Source: Purpureocillium takamizusanense (taxonomy: Eukaryota; Ascomycota; Sordariomycetes; Hypocreales; Ophiocordycipitaceae). From it: DNA of 64,000 bases. The translations under genes were made by a program, and so were the position numbers. The stretch covers positions 5,642,001-5,706,000 of the forward strand of contig NC_063069.1 in the NCBI RefSeq assembly GCF_022605165.1, read 5' to 3'. Below are positions 31,354-42,599 of the stretch, piece by piece (positions within the stretch are counted from its first letter, which is position 1; every line of letters starts with the position of its first letter). Under the pieces are notes generated by a model that was not told the origin of the DNA, did not search any database, and saw nothing but the letters and a program-made list of their open reading frames with translations.

Positions 31354-32373
31354 ATGCGATCATTTGCTACCATGGCTCTCTACGCATGGCTTTTTGCTCC
31401 CTTGGCGTTAGTCACTCTTGCCAATGCCATTCCTCTCGCCACTACCTTAGAGGCGTCAACCCCCAACCACATGGCTCGGACCGTCTACCAGTTTGCAAAT
31501 GGTACCTGGGTCGAAAATATCATCTCGCGTCCAAACGGCAACTTGCTCGTCACGCTTCTAGATCGACCGGAGTTATATGAAATCGATCCGCGAAGCTCGA
31601 ACTCAGCAAGGCTTATCCATCGATTTCCCGGGTACATCGGTCTGCTCGGAATTTCAGAAATTGCCAATGACCACTTTGCGGTTGCTAGCGGGAATTACAC
31701 AGGGGCTTCAGGTCCTATTCCAAAATCGTTCTCGGTCTGGAAGGTCGCTCTGAAAGACCAAGGCGAAGCCGAGGTTTCTAAGATCGTTGATATACCAGAA
31801 GCGCAGTTTCTGAATGGAATGACGACACTCAACTCAGAAGGAAACACAGTTCTCGTGAGCGATAGCACCCGCGGAGTGATCTATCGCGTCGACATCCAGG
31901 CGGGGAAATACTCTATTGCGCTACGCGACGACACGTTTAAACCGGAAGCGAACGCCAGTCTACCAATCGGCATCAACGGTATTAGGGTCCACCAAGAATA
32001 CCTATACTATACCAACACAGAAAGACAGCTCTTTGGTCGCACACCGATTAACCAAACCACCGGAGAGGCTATTGGCCCATACGATGTGATTGGCATTGAC
32101 TTCATGCCAGATGATTTTGCCATCGATGCCGAGGACAGGGCGTACATTGCTGCCGGTTTCGTAAACGAGTTATTCAGAGTTGGGCCGTATGGCAAAACAA
32201 GGTTAGTAGCTGGAAAGACGAATTCTACATTAGTGTCTGGGGCTACTTCTGCAGCCTTTGGAAGGACATGGCTGGACAAGAACGTACTTTATGTTTCGAC
32301 ATCCGGCGGTCAAGCATCACGTCTAGATGGTATATCTGTGGAAGGAGGAAAGATAGTTGCGTTGTATGTATAG
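31354..32373 (+). CDS. Secreted SMP-30/gluconolactonase-like beta-propeller
   Basis: 339 aa without intron, extracellular. ATG at 31354 (MRSFATMALY) is preferred to one at 31327 because a TATAAA ends only 36 bp before the latter; a third ATG in strong context is at 31372. Signal peptide to about LANA|IPLA. Repeated blade-like segments such as NGNLLVTLLDRPELYEID, NGMTTLNSEGNTVLVSD and GINGIRVHQEYLYYTNT match the fungal six-bladed SMP-30-like family often seen in metabolite clusters. N-glycosylation sequons occur (NGT, NYT, NAS, NQT). It may hydrolyse a lactone; substrate unknown. Confidence 0.82.
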   Translation: MRSFATMALYAWLFAPLALVTLANAIPLATTLEASTPNHMARTVYQFANGTWVENIISRPNGNLLVTLLDRPELYEIDPRSSNSARLIHRFPGYIGLLGISEIANDHFAVASGNYTGASGPIPKSFSVWKVALKDQGEAEVSKIVDIPEAQFLNGMTTLNSEGNTVLVSDSTRGVIYRVDIQAGKYSIALRDDTFKPEANASLPIGINGIRVHQEYLYYTNTERQLFGRTPINQTTGEAIGPYDVIGIDFMPDDFAIDAEDRAYIAAGFVNELFRVGPYGKTRLVAGKTNSTLVSGATSAAFGRTWLDKNVLYVSTSGGQASRLDGISVEGGKIVALYV

Positions 32374-32995
32374 TTTCGGTTATCTCTAAATAGATACTAT
32401 CGCCTCCTGCTAGCCGACAAGATATGATACCCGTGGCATTTTTTAATTTTGGCTTTGAGATGGCCTCTTTGGCAAATAGACAATCGCATATTCATCTCTC
32501 TCCCCGCCGAAGGTCTACACGAAGTCGAATAGCGGCAACATGTTCTGGGTTCGCCTGTTGCGTGGACGAAGGTTCGACTACTACTAGGCGCTTGGGTTGA
32601 TCACGGACCTCGGGTCTCCACTGATAATTGACTTATTTCGACCTTAAAGGCTGTGATGCGACTTGGCTCCGGGCTCTCTACTTTCTGGTCTGTATCTTGG
32701 TATTCCACAATCGCAATAAATCCTGAGATAAGAGGAAGATTCGGCAGCAAGGCTAATAATGACCATGTCTACACTTTACGGCGGAGGCAAACAATTGTTT
32801 TGACTATTAGCCTTCGATCCTTAATCATAAAGGCGTGTTTGTTGCATTGGGCTAGTGTATCGTAACAATCCTAAGCCTGTAGAGAAACTACGATTTGAGG
32901 TTCGTTCATATATGAAGAGCTCATCATAGTAAGGGCACTCGGCTAATTTAGATGTGATACAGTTTTTAATAGCTCCCATCACTGAAATTGTATTC
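32374..32995. other. Intergenic, convergent 3' ends
   Basis: 622 bp between two stop codons, AT-rich in parts. No gene seen. Confidence 0.5.
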
Positions 32996-33947
32996 TTAAA
33001 TACCCACTTGTTCTCGAAGAAACTCTAGCTGCGTTTCAATGTTCTTGTCAAAGGCGTCGCCCAAATAGATATCAAAATGCCCAGCATCTTCTAAGTAAAA
33101 CATTTTCTTCGGTTCGCGGGCTTTGCCAAACGCCACCAGCTGAGAGGACGTGGACACTAGCACATCTTTCCCAGGGATGACCATAAGCAGTGGTGTTGGC
33201 GAGATCCGATGAATCATTGCTTGCGCCTCGAACTCTAGCATATGCAGCTGAGTTTGCGAAGTCACAAAATTCTCCCACCTTCCCCCGCATTCGTATTGGC
33301 CGCGCATGATGTCGTAGGCGTGTAAACCGGGAAACATAACTTCCTCGGACCCGGTCTCGGCAGCCTGCCGAGTCGAAGCTATAACTGGCACGCGGCTAGC
33401 CTGTGAGCCAGCCGCAATGAGGGTCCTATCCTCTAACACCGCCGAAATCCGATCTTGGAACGCGATGGATCGTGTTTCGCCCGAGACTGCCGGCGCTTGT
33501 ACTATGACTGCTTTGATGCGTTTGTCTACAGCAGCGGCATAGATAGCGTTGCCTCCGGAGAAACTGGTGCCCCAGTACACCACCCGTGAGATGTCCACGC
33601 AGGGAAGCGTCACCGCAAAGTTGAAGGCATCATAGTAATCCGTTTGCTGTAGAGAAGGGTTTGACTCTTGCCGTGGAAACCCATCGCTATCTCCCCAATT
33701 GCGGTTGTCGTATAACAACACAACGCATCCGGCTTCATGGAATCTCGACGCGAATGCAGGTAACAGAAAATGACGGATACCCGCAAGCTGGCTTGTCAAC
33801 TCGGATGCCAACTAGCGTTACTATGGAAATACTCACGCCATGTGACATGATTACGCATGGTGACGCTTGTTGGCGAGGATATAGCCATCCTCTAAGTGTA
33901 GTGCCATCAGAGGCACTAAATTCGATGCTCTTCCGAGGCAAAGCCAT
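32996..33947 (-). CDS. Alpha/beta hydrolase
   Basis: Serine hydrolase or acyltransferase-like protein, 300 aa. Exons 33947-33837 and 33787-32996, 49-bp intron GTGAGT...GCCAG, joining CVIMSHGLAGIRHFLLPAFA. The start MALPRKSIEFSASDGTTLRG fits the family better than an ATG 54 bp upstream. The nucleophile elbow is GTSFSGG, the acid likely Asp in VIPGKDVLV, and the His in DAGHFDIY. DNRNWGDSDG early in the chain resembles the fungal polyketide-transferase/thiohydrolase-like subgroup. It probably cleaves or transfers an ester; neighbours suggest a shared metabolite pathway. Confidence 0.83.
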
Positions 33948-35266
33948 TAGGAATAGTCGGTCAAAAGATTTCTGGATGGAAGATATACAGTGGTAGTCCA
34001 CGCTGGAAAAGGCCCAAGAGCATATTTATTGAGAAAGCTGGCTGCATCGGACCCGGTTAATCACGCATTCTACCTGACTTTGTGTGTTTGCCCGGGCAAT
34101 GGCGGTTCCGGGCCGAGGCCAGACTTTAAGAGCGCCGCATTACTAATATCGCCTGTTTCTGCTCTAAGCTAGCTGCGAAACACCCACAGTAACCGGAAAA
34201 CAGAACTAGGGTTTTGTCGGTACTAGGGGCAGCGAAATGGCTACTACACCGCACATGAACCCGCACGTCGATAGCCCATCAACCGATTCCCAAACGCAGG
34301 AACCGAATCGCAGCGTACCATCGCGCAAGGGACTCGCTTCAGGGGTCGCCCGAAGATCTGCGGCGCTGGAGGTAGATTCTTGCAGCCACGGCAGGAGCAT
34401 GATCCGGCATCACTAATCAAGTGAACAATTGCATTACTGGGCGAGTAAACTAGGATCTCACCATACACGCATACAGGAGCGTTAAACGAGCTGCGTGTCT
34501 CACTGATTCACAAAAGAGACTTGAGTATGTGAAGTGGGCAGAACAGGAGCGGACAAATGTCGCAAACAATACATTCACGCAAGTTTCACTCACACCTCAT
34601 CTTTTTTTTTCGTGACACCATTCTGTGCCGTGATCCACACTATTTGTCTAGCAGCCATGCAAAGTAACCACCCTCCACCCCGCGAGGGGACCCGCCAACC
34701 CCGCCAACCCCGCCAACGTCATCGTACTGCGCCGCGGCTCGAGATAAGCAATTGGGTTGACGGAAAGAGATAAAATGGAGAATGATTATTCATTGCCGAG
34801 GTGGCTATTGCTTATTCCGTTCCGTGGCGTGCTGTTTCGGACCAAGAGGCTAATAAAAGCGGCCCACCGCAACCTCCGCCAGCGGTTGAAATAAGAGTGT
34901 GGGGATGAGGTTTACTCAATGCCGAGGTGGGTCTTCGGCCCCTTGGCGGATGCCGTTTGTCAGCTGTCAACCAAAAACACTGTTCGCGCGTCAGTAGTAT
35001 ATGGGTATTCCAAGGTGTTCTCGTAATGATGAATGTGTGTCAACCTGCATAGATGCTCAAATCACCCGCCATCTTCGCACGCGCAGTCGCCAACACTTCG
35101 TATGAGGTGCCTCAGCTATAAAATACATCAAATGAGCTTTATACCCAAACGAGTGTTCACGCTGTCCAGGCAAAAAGCTCCATTACAACTTGCAATAAAC
35201 TGTCGCCAGCCCAGCTACCAGCACGTAATCACAAGATCTTACGTTCGCACTGCAAATCCAGATACG
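33948..35266. other. Intergenic between hydrolase and MDR oxidoreductase
   Basis: 1.3 kb holding two divergent promoters. Seen here: a 9-bp tandem at 34692-34718, a near-duplicate ATTGCCGAGGTGG / AATGCCGAGGTGG at about 34791 and 34919, and TATAAAAT at 35117-35124. Short frames are not convincing genes. Confidence 0.5.
34692..34718. repeat. Three tandem copies of CCGCCAACC
   Basis: Three 9-bp copies, the last ending G instead of C, in a non-coding stretch. Confidence 0.85.
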
Positions 35267-36319
35267 ATGGCTGTTCAGAGCGCCGTTGTAATAGAGCGAC
35301 AAGGGGCTGCGCAACTCGTGCACGACCGACCCGTTCCTAAACTACGAGATGATTACATTCTGGTCAAGACGGCGGCCGTAGCCGTCAATCCAACCGACTG
35401 GAAACATATACAAAGCTTGGTGCAGGTACCGGGTCCGCTAGTCGGGTGCGACTACGCCGGGACGGTTGTTGAGGTTGGCTCAAAGGTCACAAAGGCATTC
35501 AAGAAAGGCGACCGCATCTGTGGTTTTGCGCATGGTTCAAATGCTGTCCAGCACGAAGATGGAACTTTTGCAGAATATATCGTCGTTAAAGGCGACCTGC
35601 AAATCAAGGTCCCCGAGAACCTTAGCTTTGAGGAAGCTGCCACGCTGGGCGTAGGCATTACGACGGTCGGACAAGGCCTGTATCAGGAACTCAAACTGGC
35701 GCCCCCAGCTTCTCCCACCACGACGGGGCAACAAATTTTGATCTATGGAGGAAGCACCGCAACTGGCAGCTTGGGCATCCAGTACGCTAAGCTCTCTGGC
35801 TATACGGTGTTAACGACTTGCTCTGCACGAAACTTCGAGTTTGTCAAATCACTTGGAGCTGATGCAGTCTTCGATTATAACGACGAGCATTGTGCGGCAG
35901 ACATTCGCAAGTTTTCGCAGAGTAGACTCGCCTTGGCGTGGGATACGGTCTCCCTCGCTTCGTCTGCTGCAATTTGCGCCAACGCACTAACCACTGCGCC
36001 TGGTTCGAAGTACGCTGCCCTCCTTCCAGTTGATCTGGGTCGGGGGGACGTCGAAGTCTCTGTCACCCTCGCGTATACTGCTCTAGGCGAGAGCTTCACA
36101 TTCGGCGCACGCGAAATCCCGGCCAGCACTCCCGACTTTCAATTCGCAAAGACTTTCTGGGAGTCCAGTCGCAACCTCCTGCAGGAGGGCAAAATCAAGG
36201 TCCATCGTCCAAGAGTTGGAAAAGGATTGAGCGGTGTCCTCGAAGGGCTGGAGCTCCTAAAGTCCAACAAAGTCAGCGGGGAGAAATTGGTTTATGTGCT
36301 GGATATCGGGAAAGATTAG
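35267..36319 (+). CDS. MDR-family NADPH oxidoreductase (trans-enoyl-reductase-like)
   Basis: 350 aa, intronless. Medium-chain dehydrogenase/reductase of the zinc-independent type: N-terminal GroES-like part with NPTDWKHIQSLVQVPGPLVG and GCDYAGTVVEVG, then DGTFAEYIVVKGDLQIKVPE, and the nucleotide-binding IYGGSTATGSLGIQYAKL. It resembles the toxD/LovC group that reduces enoyl intermediates or quinones. The ATG at 35267 (MAVQSAVVIE) gives the usual length. An in-frame ATG at 35132 would add 45 residues that look like a mitochondrial presequence, but TATAAAAT ends only 7 bp before it, so transcription probably starts downstream of that ATG. Confidence 0.86.
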   Translation: MAVQSAVVIERQGAAQLVHDRPVPKLRDDYILVKTAAVAVNPTDWKHIQSLVQVPGPLVGCDYAGTVVEVGSKVTKAFKKGDRICGFAHGSNAVQHEDGTFAEYIVVKGDLQIKVPENLSFEEAATLGVGITTVGQGLYQELKLAPPASPTTTGQQILIYGGSTATGSLGIQYAKLSGYTVLTTCSARNFEFVKSLGADAVFDYNDEHCAADIRKFSQSRLALAWDTVSLASSAAICANALTTAPGSKYAALLPVDLGRGDVEVSVTLAYTALGESFTFGAREIPASTPDFQFAKTFWESSRNLLQEGKIKVHRPRVGKGLSGVLEGLELLKSNKVSGEKLVYVLDIGKD

Positions 36320-36773
36320 ATTCCAAAGCAGTATTTCGCAAAAATATAACCACACTGTCGCGTCGTTGCAGCATGGCCTCGTCACTGGCCTTGATGCCAC
36401 GGAGGCTCTTAGCTCTAGTATCATCACAGCATGTATATGTTTTGGAGGCATTATATTGGCTCCGTCTTAACAGTTGGCAAGTATGTCGTGCATGGCGACA
36501 TATCCGCCTAATTGACGAAGGTAGAATAAGCGTCATCGAGCCCCGCGGGGTCCACGTTGCCACGGCCGGGTGGGAGCTGTTAGCTTCTCCCGCACCGCTG
36601 CAGATGAGAACTGCCGCTGTTCATTCTTCATGCGCAAAATTGCTATTTTCCCTCGCCCACCCACAAACTGAAGTAGCCCGACGAGGACCAGGATAACCAC
36701 CACCACCGCATGCAATTAAATCGGTGGAGACAATATAAATTGCTAACTGCTTAAACTCTAGTCGCCGACGACA
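36320..36773. other. Intergenic, convergent 3' ends
   Basis: 454 bp, no supportable gene. Confidence 0.5.
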
Positions 36774-37613
36774 TTACTTCTTCACAAGTATGGCTCCGGC
36801 CCACGCTGATCCGGGATTGAGCCGCCCCGGATACAATTGAAGGATGCGGTTGTATAACTCTTCCGCTGTACTCGTCTCCTCGCTCAGTCGGTCAAAGGCT
36901 TCAAGATAGGCCTTTGTCTCTGCAATTGCACTTGGATCAAACCCTCTGCTGGGGTCGCTGTGGCCCCCAACAACGCTGCGAGGGTGGAGGGCAGCAATCT
37001 TGTCCAGCGCAGCGATCCACTCAAGTCGTGATTCTTTGCTTCCAGACTCTCCTAGATAAGGGTGGGTATTGGCATACACCGCATCGCCGGTCACAGCGAG
37101 ACCGATAGAAGGAACCCAGAGCGTCGTGCTGTCATTGGTGTCGGTGTGACCAGTCTTTACTACCAGGAGCTTCTCCCCCTCGATTTCTAGCTCGGGCTCA
37201 GTCAATGGCTCGGCGACTCTGAGATCGGTGGGAATCTGGCCAGGGAAGAGCTTGTTCCAAAGACTTTCGAGCCTCTGCGGAGATATCTCGCCCTTCATGC
37301 GAGCCACAACCTCTGGGGTGGCAACTACCTTTGCCTGTGGGAACGCCTGTTGGAGCAGTCCGCTGCCAAAAAAGTGGTCGCCGTGAGCGTGAGTGATGTA
37401 AATATGTGTAACGTTTTTGCCCATTGCCACCGCCCAATCCAGGAGCTCTTTACCCGCGTCTTCCGTCAACTGCGTGTCGACGAGAACTGCATCTTGAGCG
37501 CCAAAAATCATTGTCGACGTGGTAGGCACCCACTTAAGCTCATCGTGCCCCGGCGGCCCAGATCGGGTGACGCTTGGGCGTTTGCTGTAGAACACTTCGA
37601 AGTTGAGACCCAT
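36774..37613 (-). CDS. Metallo-beta-lactamase-fold hydrolase
   Basis: 279 aa, intronless; cytosolic zinc hydrolase. The metal-binding motif THAHGDH is present, with a second His in KTGHTDTND, Asp in AVTGDAVYAN and His in VVGGHSDPS. The start MGLNFEVFYSKRP was preferred to an ATG 24 bp upstream. This group includes lactonase- and thioesterase-like enzymes acting on small esters; together with the nearby SMP-30 protein and esterases a lactone or ester substrate is plausible but unproven. Confidence 0.85.
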   Translation of the reverse strand: MGLNFEVFYSKRPSVTRSGPPGHDELKWVPTTSTMIFGAQDAVLVDTQLTEDAGKELLDWAVAMGKNVTHIYITHAHGDHFFGSGLLQQAFPQAKVVATPEVVARMKGEISPQRLESLWNKLFPGQIPTDLRVAEPLTEPELEIEGEKLLVVKTGHTDTNDSTTLWVPSIGLAVTGDAVYANTHPYLGESGSKESRLEWIAALDKIAALHPRSVVGGHSDPSRGFDPSAIAETKAYLEAFDRLSEETSTAEELYNRILQLYPGRLNPGSAWAGAILVKK

Positions 37614-38533
37614 GATGGCACAAAGTAGATGTCGCATCTGATTGTGGCTTCTAAATGTAGGCGACTATGGCGGCGAAAAATATGAGGACGTAGCAGAAAT
37701 CGGCCGCTCTATATAAACTGGCCTCGGCGACATGGCATTGCGACAATCTCGATATGCGGTCAGCAGGACGCGTTCCGTGGAGGCGGGACCCACTTATGCG
37801 AGTTCCAGGAAGACGAGCCTTTGCAGCACGATCGGGCCTCGGCAGAGTAGACATTGGTCAGCATCGTCCGCTGCCTTATTGACTCGACATGGCTAACGTA
37901 AGCCATGGCCGAGGACTTACAACATTTGCTTTTTGGTATTGTACATCTTCAGGTCAATGTCTATCACGACTAGGCACGGGATTGACTTGCTGGCCCTGCC
38001 TGTGTGCCTGGCATGACGCTGCAGCTACAACGAGAGGGCCCACATGCGCAAAAGATTAGAAATACAAATATACCCGAGATTGCTACTCTAGAATGTAGTC
38101 TGGGCACCAGTAGCAGTTGGTAGTGTTAGTGCGATCCATTGCAGGTCTCCACTCGAGATATAACGCCACGCGAGCGATTCCTGCTCTATCCACGGCCCAA
38201 ACAAACTCCGTTAAAAGCAGGACGTGGCCAGAGTGAGCTAATTCTCGCTCGATATAATGATTATGACGTGAGAGGCATAATGCGGTGCTGCAAAGCCCCT
38301 GCCGTTACGAGTCATGGAGCCGATGGTGATTACAATCCGACGTGTAAAGTTGTGGGGCAGAGGAGCCTCGGCAGTGAATAATGACATACAGACGGTAGAT
38401 CATACGACGGATCATCGCCAATATCTACCAGGACGAAGAGCCTTTCATATTATGCTATGTGGTTCTCGGAGACTGCATCTTCCTCTCTCCCCCTTGCGAA
38501 CGAAGGCTCATCGGAAAGAACTGTTACACGACG
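37614..38533. promoter_or_regulatory. Divergent promoter between MBL and esterase genes
   Basis: 920 bp between two start codons. A TATATAAA occurs at 37711-37718. No additional gene seen. Confidence 0.45.
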
Positions 38534-39780
38534 ATGGAGGCGACACTGTCACCAAAATGGCTACTTGTCAGTCTCAATGTTTGCTCCTCGTCCCAAAATT
38601 GATCGCTAACATGTAACTAAGATAGAGGAATCTCTTGGGGGAAGACCAAAGCTTACCGGACACCCTCTTGATATGAGAAAGCAGTATAAGGCCTTCACAG
38701 ACCAAGCAAATGCTATGCACGTCAAGACAGCCAACGTAGTAGTGGGTAAGTAACAGTCTCTTGTCCAATGCGCTGGCACTTTGATGTTGATCTTGGTTGT
38801 CGGAATTTCAAGAGGACATGGTAGTCTCACCGCATTTGAGTGCACGTGTCTACGTTCCGGTTACGTCAAATGAGAGACTGCTACCCGTTGGACTTTACTA
38901 TCACGGGGGCGGCTGGTGCTGTGGAGACTTGGAGTCAGAGGACAGTCTGTGTCGTCTGGTCTCTGAAGGGATGCCCTGCGTTATTATATCCATTGGTTAT
39001 CGCCTAGCACCTGAACACAAGTCTCCCACCCAGCTGAACGATGCCGTGGACGGCTGGACGTGGGTATGACAACTGGTGGTCCCGAGATCGAGTGCCGAAA
39101 CTAACGCCTTCGCAGGCATTTGAGAATGCATCCCTATGGAAGGGTGATCAACGCAAATACTTCACCATCGGTCAAAGTGCAGGTGGCAATCTTGCACTAG
39201 CGGTCGCCAACAGGCTTCTCGCGCTAGATCGGGGGCCAGAAATTAAGGGTATAGTGTCAGTCGTTCCATTCGTCGTACACCCGTCGCGCGTCCCTCCTGC
39301 CTACGCCGATATGTACCAGTCTTTCCGCGCAAATGAGGACGCTCCGGCCAATACTGCCGAAGCTATGAATGCTTTTCTCGGTACGTTTCGCGCGTGTTTG
39401 TTTTCTCAACGCCTTGCTAACAGATCATCATAGATGCCGCGGAGGCTAACCCCGACGACCCCGACGTATTTGTTCTCCATAGCCCACATCTACGCAAATT
39501 TCCTCCGACGTATATCTCTGTGTGCGGGGTTGACCCCCTAAGAGATGATGGATTAATTTTCGATAAAGTGCTGCGTGACCTCGGGTACGATTAACACATC
39601 ACTGCCTCGAGCCGTTATTTGGAGGCCGTCTAGCTGACATTCAGTAGCGTTTCGACGAAACTTGACCACTATGAAGGGTTGCCGCACGTATTCTGGGCGT
39701 TCGGTTGCGAGCCTCCGGACGGAAGCTTCATAAACGACCTGCTCACTGGTATTGGGTTCGTCTTACAGGCAGAATCTTGA
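38534..39780 (+). CDS. HSL-type alpha/beta hydrolase (esterase/lipase)
   Basis: 319 aa from six exons: 38534-38566, 38622-38745, 38813-39063, 39116-39380, 39434-39584 and 39645-39780. The small first exon (MEATLSPKWLL) and its intron GTCAGT...GCTAAC...AAG were deduced because the frame upstream of IEESLGGRPKLTGHP is otherwise closed. Catalytic features: oxyanion-hole YYHGGGW, nucleophile GQSAGGN, acid in CGVDPLRDDG, and histidine in GLPHVFW. Hormone-sensitive-lipase family, probably cytosolic since no signal peptide is visible. All five introns are short with canonical ends. Confidence 0.84.
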
Positions 39781-39919
39781 TAGCCGCCAATTTGGGCTTT
39801 ACCGCGGAAGGGCATATTGCGTCCACAGTCCAGAGTCTGAGGTTCTGCGAACTTTCTTAGCTTATCATATACTAGTGTGTGTATAATGTGTTAAAAAGAT
39901 TGGCAATTGCTTACTGGTA

Positions 39920-40837
39920 TTAACGCAATTCATTAAAGAGCCACCCTATTCCCCATCTTGGCTTTTCAAGCTTCTCATTTGCCGCGTCCTTATTCTCGTG
40001 ATCCTCATCTTTGTAATTCGTACAAAATCGCCCTCTATAGCCACCATCCTCCATGTTCTTCAATCGCTCCCGAAACGGCTCAAACAAGGTAATAGCCTCA
40101 TCTACAGTCTTTCCGAGGCCAGGAACCTCATCGATAGAGCCGTAAAACGTAACGCCCATATCCTTCATCATTTCGGCCTTGTCGTTCATAGTCAAAGCGT
40201 ATCGCATCTTGACACGCCACAAATCTGGTGCATGTGGAAGCCAAGACTGACAGACTTTGTCTTCATATTTATGCCGTAGTGCATCTCGCGTGAAATTTGC
40301 TACCCACGCACCGCCTGTCGTCGGGAAGGCGACGTGTACTTCCGAAGGAAAATGATAGTCATAAAAAATTCCGTCATCGACTCTGCGCGAGTGCCGAAAG
40401 TATAGATCCCAATTCGGCCACCACTGCGCGCCAAGCTGGACCATGCGAGTGGCGAGCCCATCGTCTTCATCCGGCGACCGCGAGGTATCGTGCGTGTTCG
40501 GTAGTCCGAGGTATTGAAGGTCCACGGCCAACGGGTTCCTGAGGAACACGACGCCGCCTGTTGAGGGATACGCGACAAGGTATCCGTCGCCGCCGAATAG
40601 GTTGGATCTCCAACACCCGTTCGGGATACTGTGAAAGCCGCCGTCCATGGGATTCATGTAGTGAATATTCTGGTTCTCGCCTTGCACCCAGCATTGTGGG
40701 ACATGTGAATGGATTTCAACGAAGCATTTGTCTTCGTCACAGGGACGGAAGTCTTCGTCATATTCATATGCGCTGAAGATACCAGCGAAAAGGGCGAATA
40801 ACAGGAAAATGCAAATTGCTGGCTTTGCTCGACTCAT
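39920..40837 (-). CDS. Secreted or membrane-anchored protein of unknown function
   Basis: 305 aa, one exon. An N-terminal hydrophobic stretch ICIFLLFALFAGIFSAY is a signal peptide or anchor. The chain is rich in Trp, Asp and His with scattered cysteines (CDEDKC, CWVQ, GCWRS), and ends with a charged tail. I recognise no catalytic motif or family. It is convergent with the esterase gene 139 bp away. Confidence 0.75.
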   Translation of the reverse strand: MSRAKPAICIFLLFALFAGIFSAYEYDEDFRPCDEDKCFVEIHSHVPQCWVQGENQNIHYMNPMDGGFHSIPNGCWRSNLFGGDGYLVAYPSTGGVVFLRNPLAVDLQYLGLPNTHDTSRSPDEDDGLATRMVQLGAQWWPNWDLYFRHSRRVDDGIFYDYHFPSEVHVAFPTTGGAWVANFTRDALRHKYEDKVCQSWLPHAPDLWRVKMRYALTMNDKAEMMKDMGVTFYGSIDEVPGLGKTVDEAITLFEPFRERLKNMEDGGYRGRFCTNYKDEDHENKDAANEKLEKPRWGIGWLFNELR

Positions 40838-41360
40838 AATGGCGACGGTGAATCATGTAGTGGCAGCAGTAAAGGCTTCGGGAACAAGACTTATGAGCGG
40901 CTGCAGTTAAATGAGCTGAAGAACAAGTCTTTGGGGTTATTTATGTGACGTGGCCTTGACAAGCGTCAGCATTTGACGGGGGCAAGTGTCGCGTCGGTAG
41001 AGAGTCTGGTGGGGGTGGCGACTCGTTTTAGCCTGAAGAAAGAACCCACTTTTTCGAGCAAGTATGGCGCTGGGCCGCTGGCACACCAGTGCCCCTCAAT
41101 TATTAGTAGGCCTTTTATGCTACAACATCACCTCTACCATAATTTATCGACCAACATGTTCCTTGCGACCAACAAGCTTACTTTGTTTCTATTGTAGGAG
41201 TACAGAGCCCGAAATGGCAGCCGCCGAGCTTAACATAAGGATGGGGTATCTAATAACCCGCGTTAAACTAGGCGCTGGTGTTTCAGAAGAATACACGATC
41301 CGAATCCCGACATTTGGAATTTCCTCTCTTAGTCATTTTCCTAAGCTCCCGCCGCTTTAC
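40838..41360. other. Promoter region and border of the AT-rich island
   Basis: Upstream of the preceding gene; composition shifts toward AT near 41200. No gene seen. Confidence 0.4.
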
Positions 41361-42560
41361 CTTAAGTAGCGCCTAAGTAGCCTAAGTAGCGCCTAATTAG
41401 TGCCTACGTAGCGCCTAAGTCGCGCCTAAGCTACCTCCTTAAGCTACCCTCTATAATTAGGTATATAGGGCGCCTAATTAGTTTATAACCTAGTAGGTAG
41501 GTCTTTATACCGGCGGCTACGAATATAATATACCGTTAACGCTATATAGCGTTTAGGAGCAAGGGATTATTCTATATAAATACATCCCTCGGGCTAGTAG
41601 GTAATTATTATAGCTATATACGGTATTAATAGCCTTAATTAAGGTACGGAATATATATTAAGCTATATATTAGGAATAGCTAATAATAGTAAGAATGCAT
41701 TCTACCTTATTTATTTCTCTTGCGGCTAGTTAATAGCGATTCCTCTATATCTTCTATAGTATCTACTATTAAGTAACGAATATATAGTATATTAAAGATA
41801 GTAATATTTATTAATTATAACTATTTACTAGCCGTAATATAAGATATCCTCTATCGCGGGTATTATAATAGCTATACTCTAATATAAATTCTTTACCGTA
41901 AATCGGTACGTACCTATATATCTAGTATAACTCCTACTCGTTAATTATTCTTTATCGGCCTGCCTTAGCTCTATTAGAACCGCCGCTATTTATTATAACG
42001 TAAGGCTAAATAGCTAGGGGATAGTATAAGCCCCTTTAGAGTTATCTATATAAAGTTAGGGGCTAATACGCTTAAGTATCTAATAATATAGTACGTTAGT
42101 ACTAGCCTAGCTATAGAGTGCGCTAATCTCTATAACGTTCTAGTAGGAGCTCGTCGGTCTATAGGCAACTAACGTATAGCTTTAATACGGCCTAAAATAA
42201 CTAATTAAATGCCAGTAAAAGCGATATAACGGGATAGATCGCTAGACCCTTATTAGCTCCTAGTGTAAATGCGGAATATCGCTATAGGTTAAGCTATTAA
42301 TGCTATAAACCGGCGGATAACCTCGCTTAGTAACTAAAGCTCCGAAACGAAGCCTTAATAAAGCATTAAAGCTTATGCCTAGGCCTGAGAAATTATAGAG
42401 GCGCGCCGCGTAGCTTGCATTTATTATTCAAATGAATATATAAATTGGTCCGTAGAGACCTGGCTATCTATGCTTAGGTAATGAATAAACTAGTTCCTCC
42501 GGCGCTCTAGGCTCGACTTGATTACAATGATCCATTAGGCACGTGCTGGGCCACGTGATG
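41361..42560. other. RIP-like AT-rich island beginning with degenerate tandem repeats
   Basis: From 41361 to about 41440 the sequence is a degenerate array of GCGCCTAAGTAG-like units. The following 1.1 kb is very AT-rich with few CA or TG dinucleotides and stops in all frames. It is probably a mutated transposon, but no family is recognisable. Confidence 0.6.
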
Positions 42561-42599
42561 ACGGTTTACCCTTGCCGTACGATCCTGCCTAGTCAAGCC

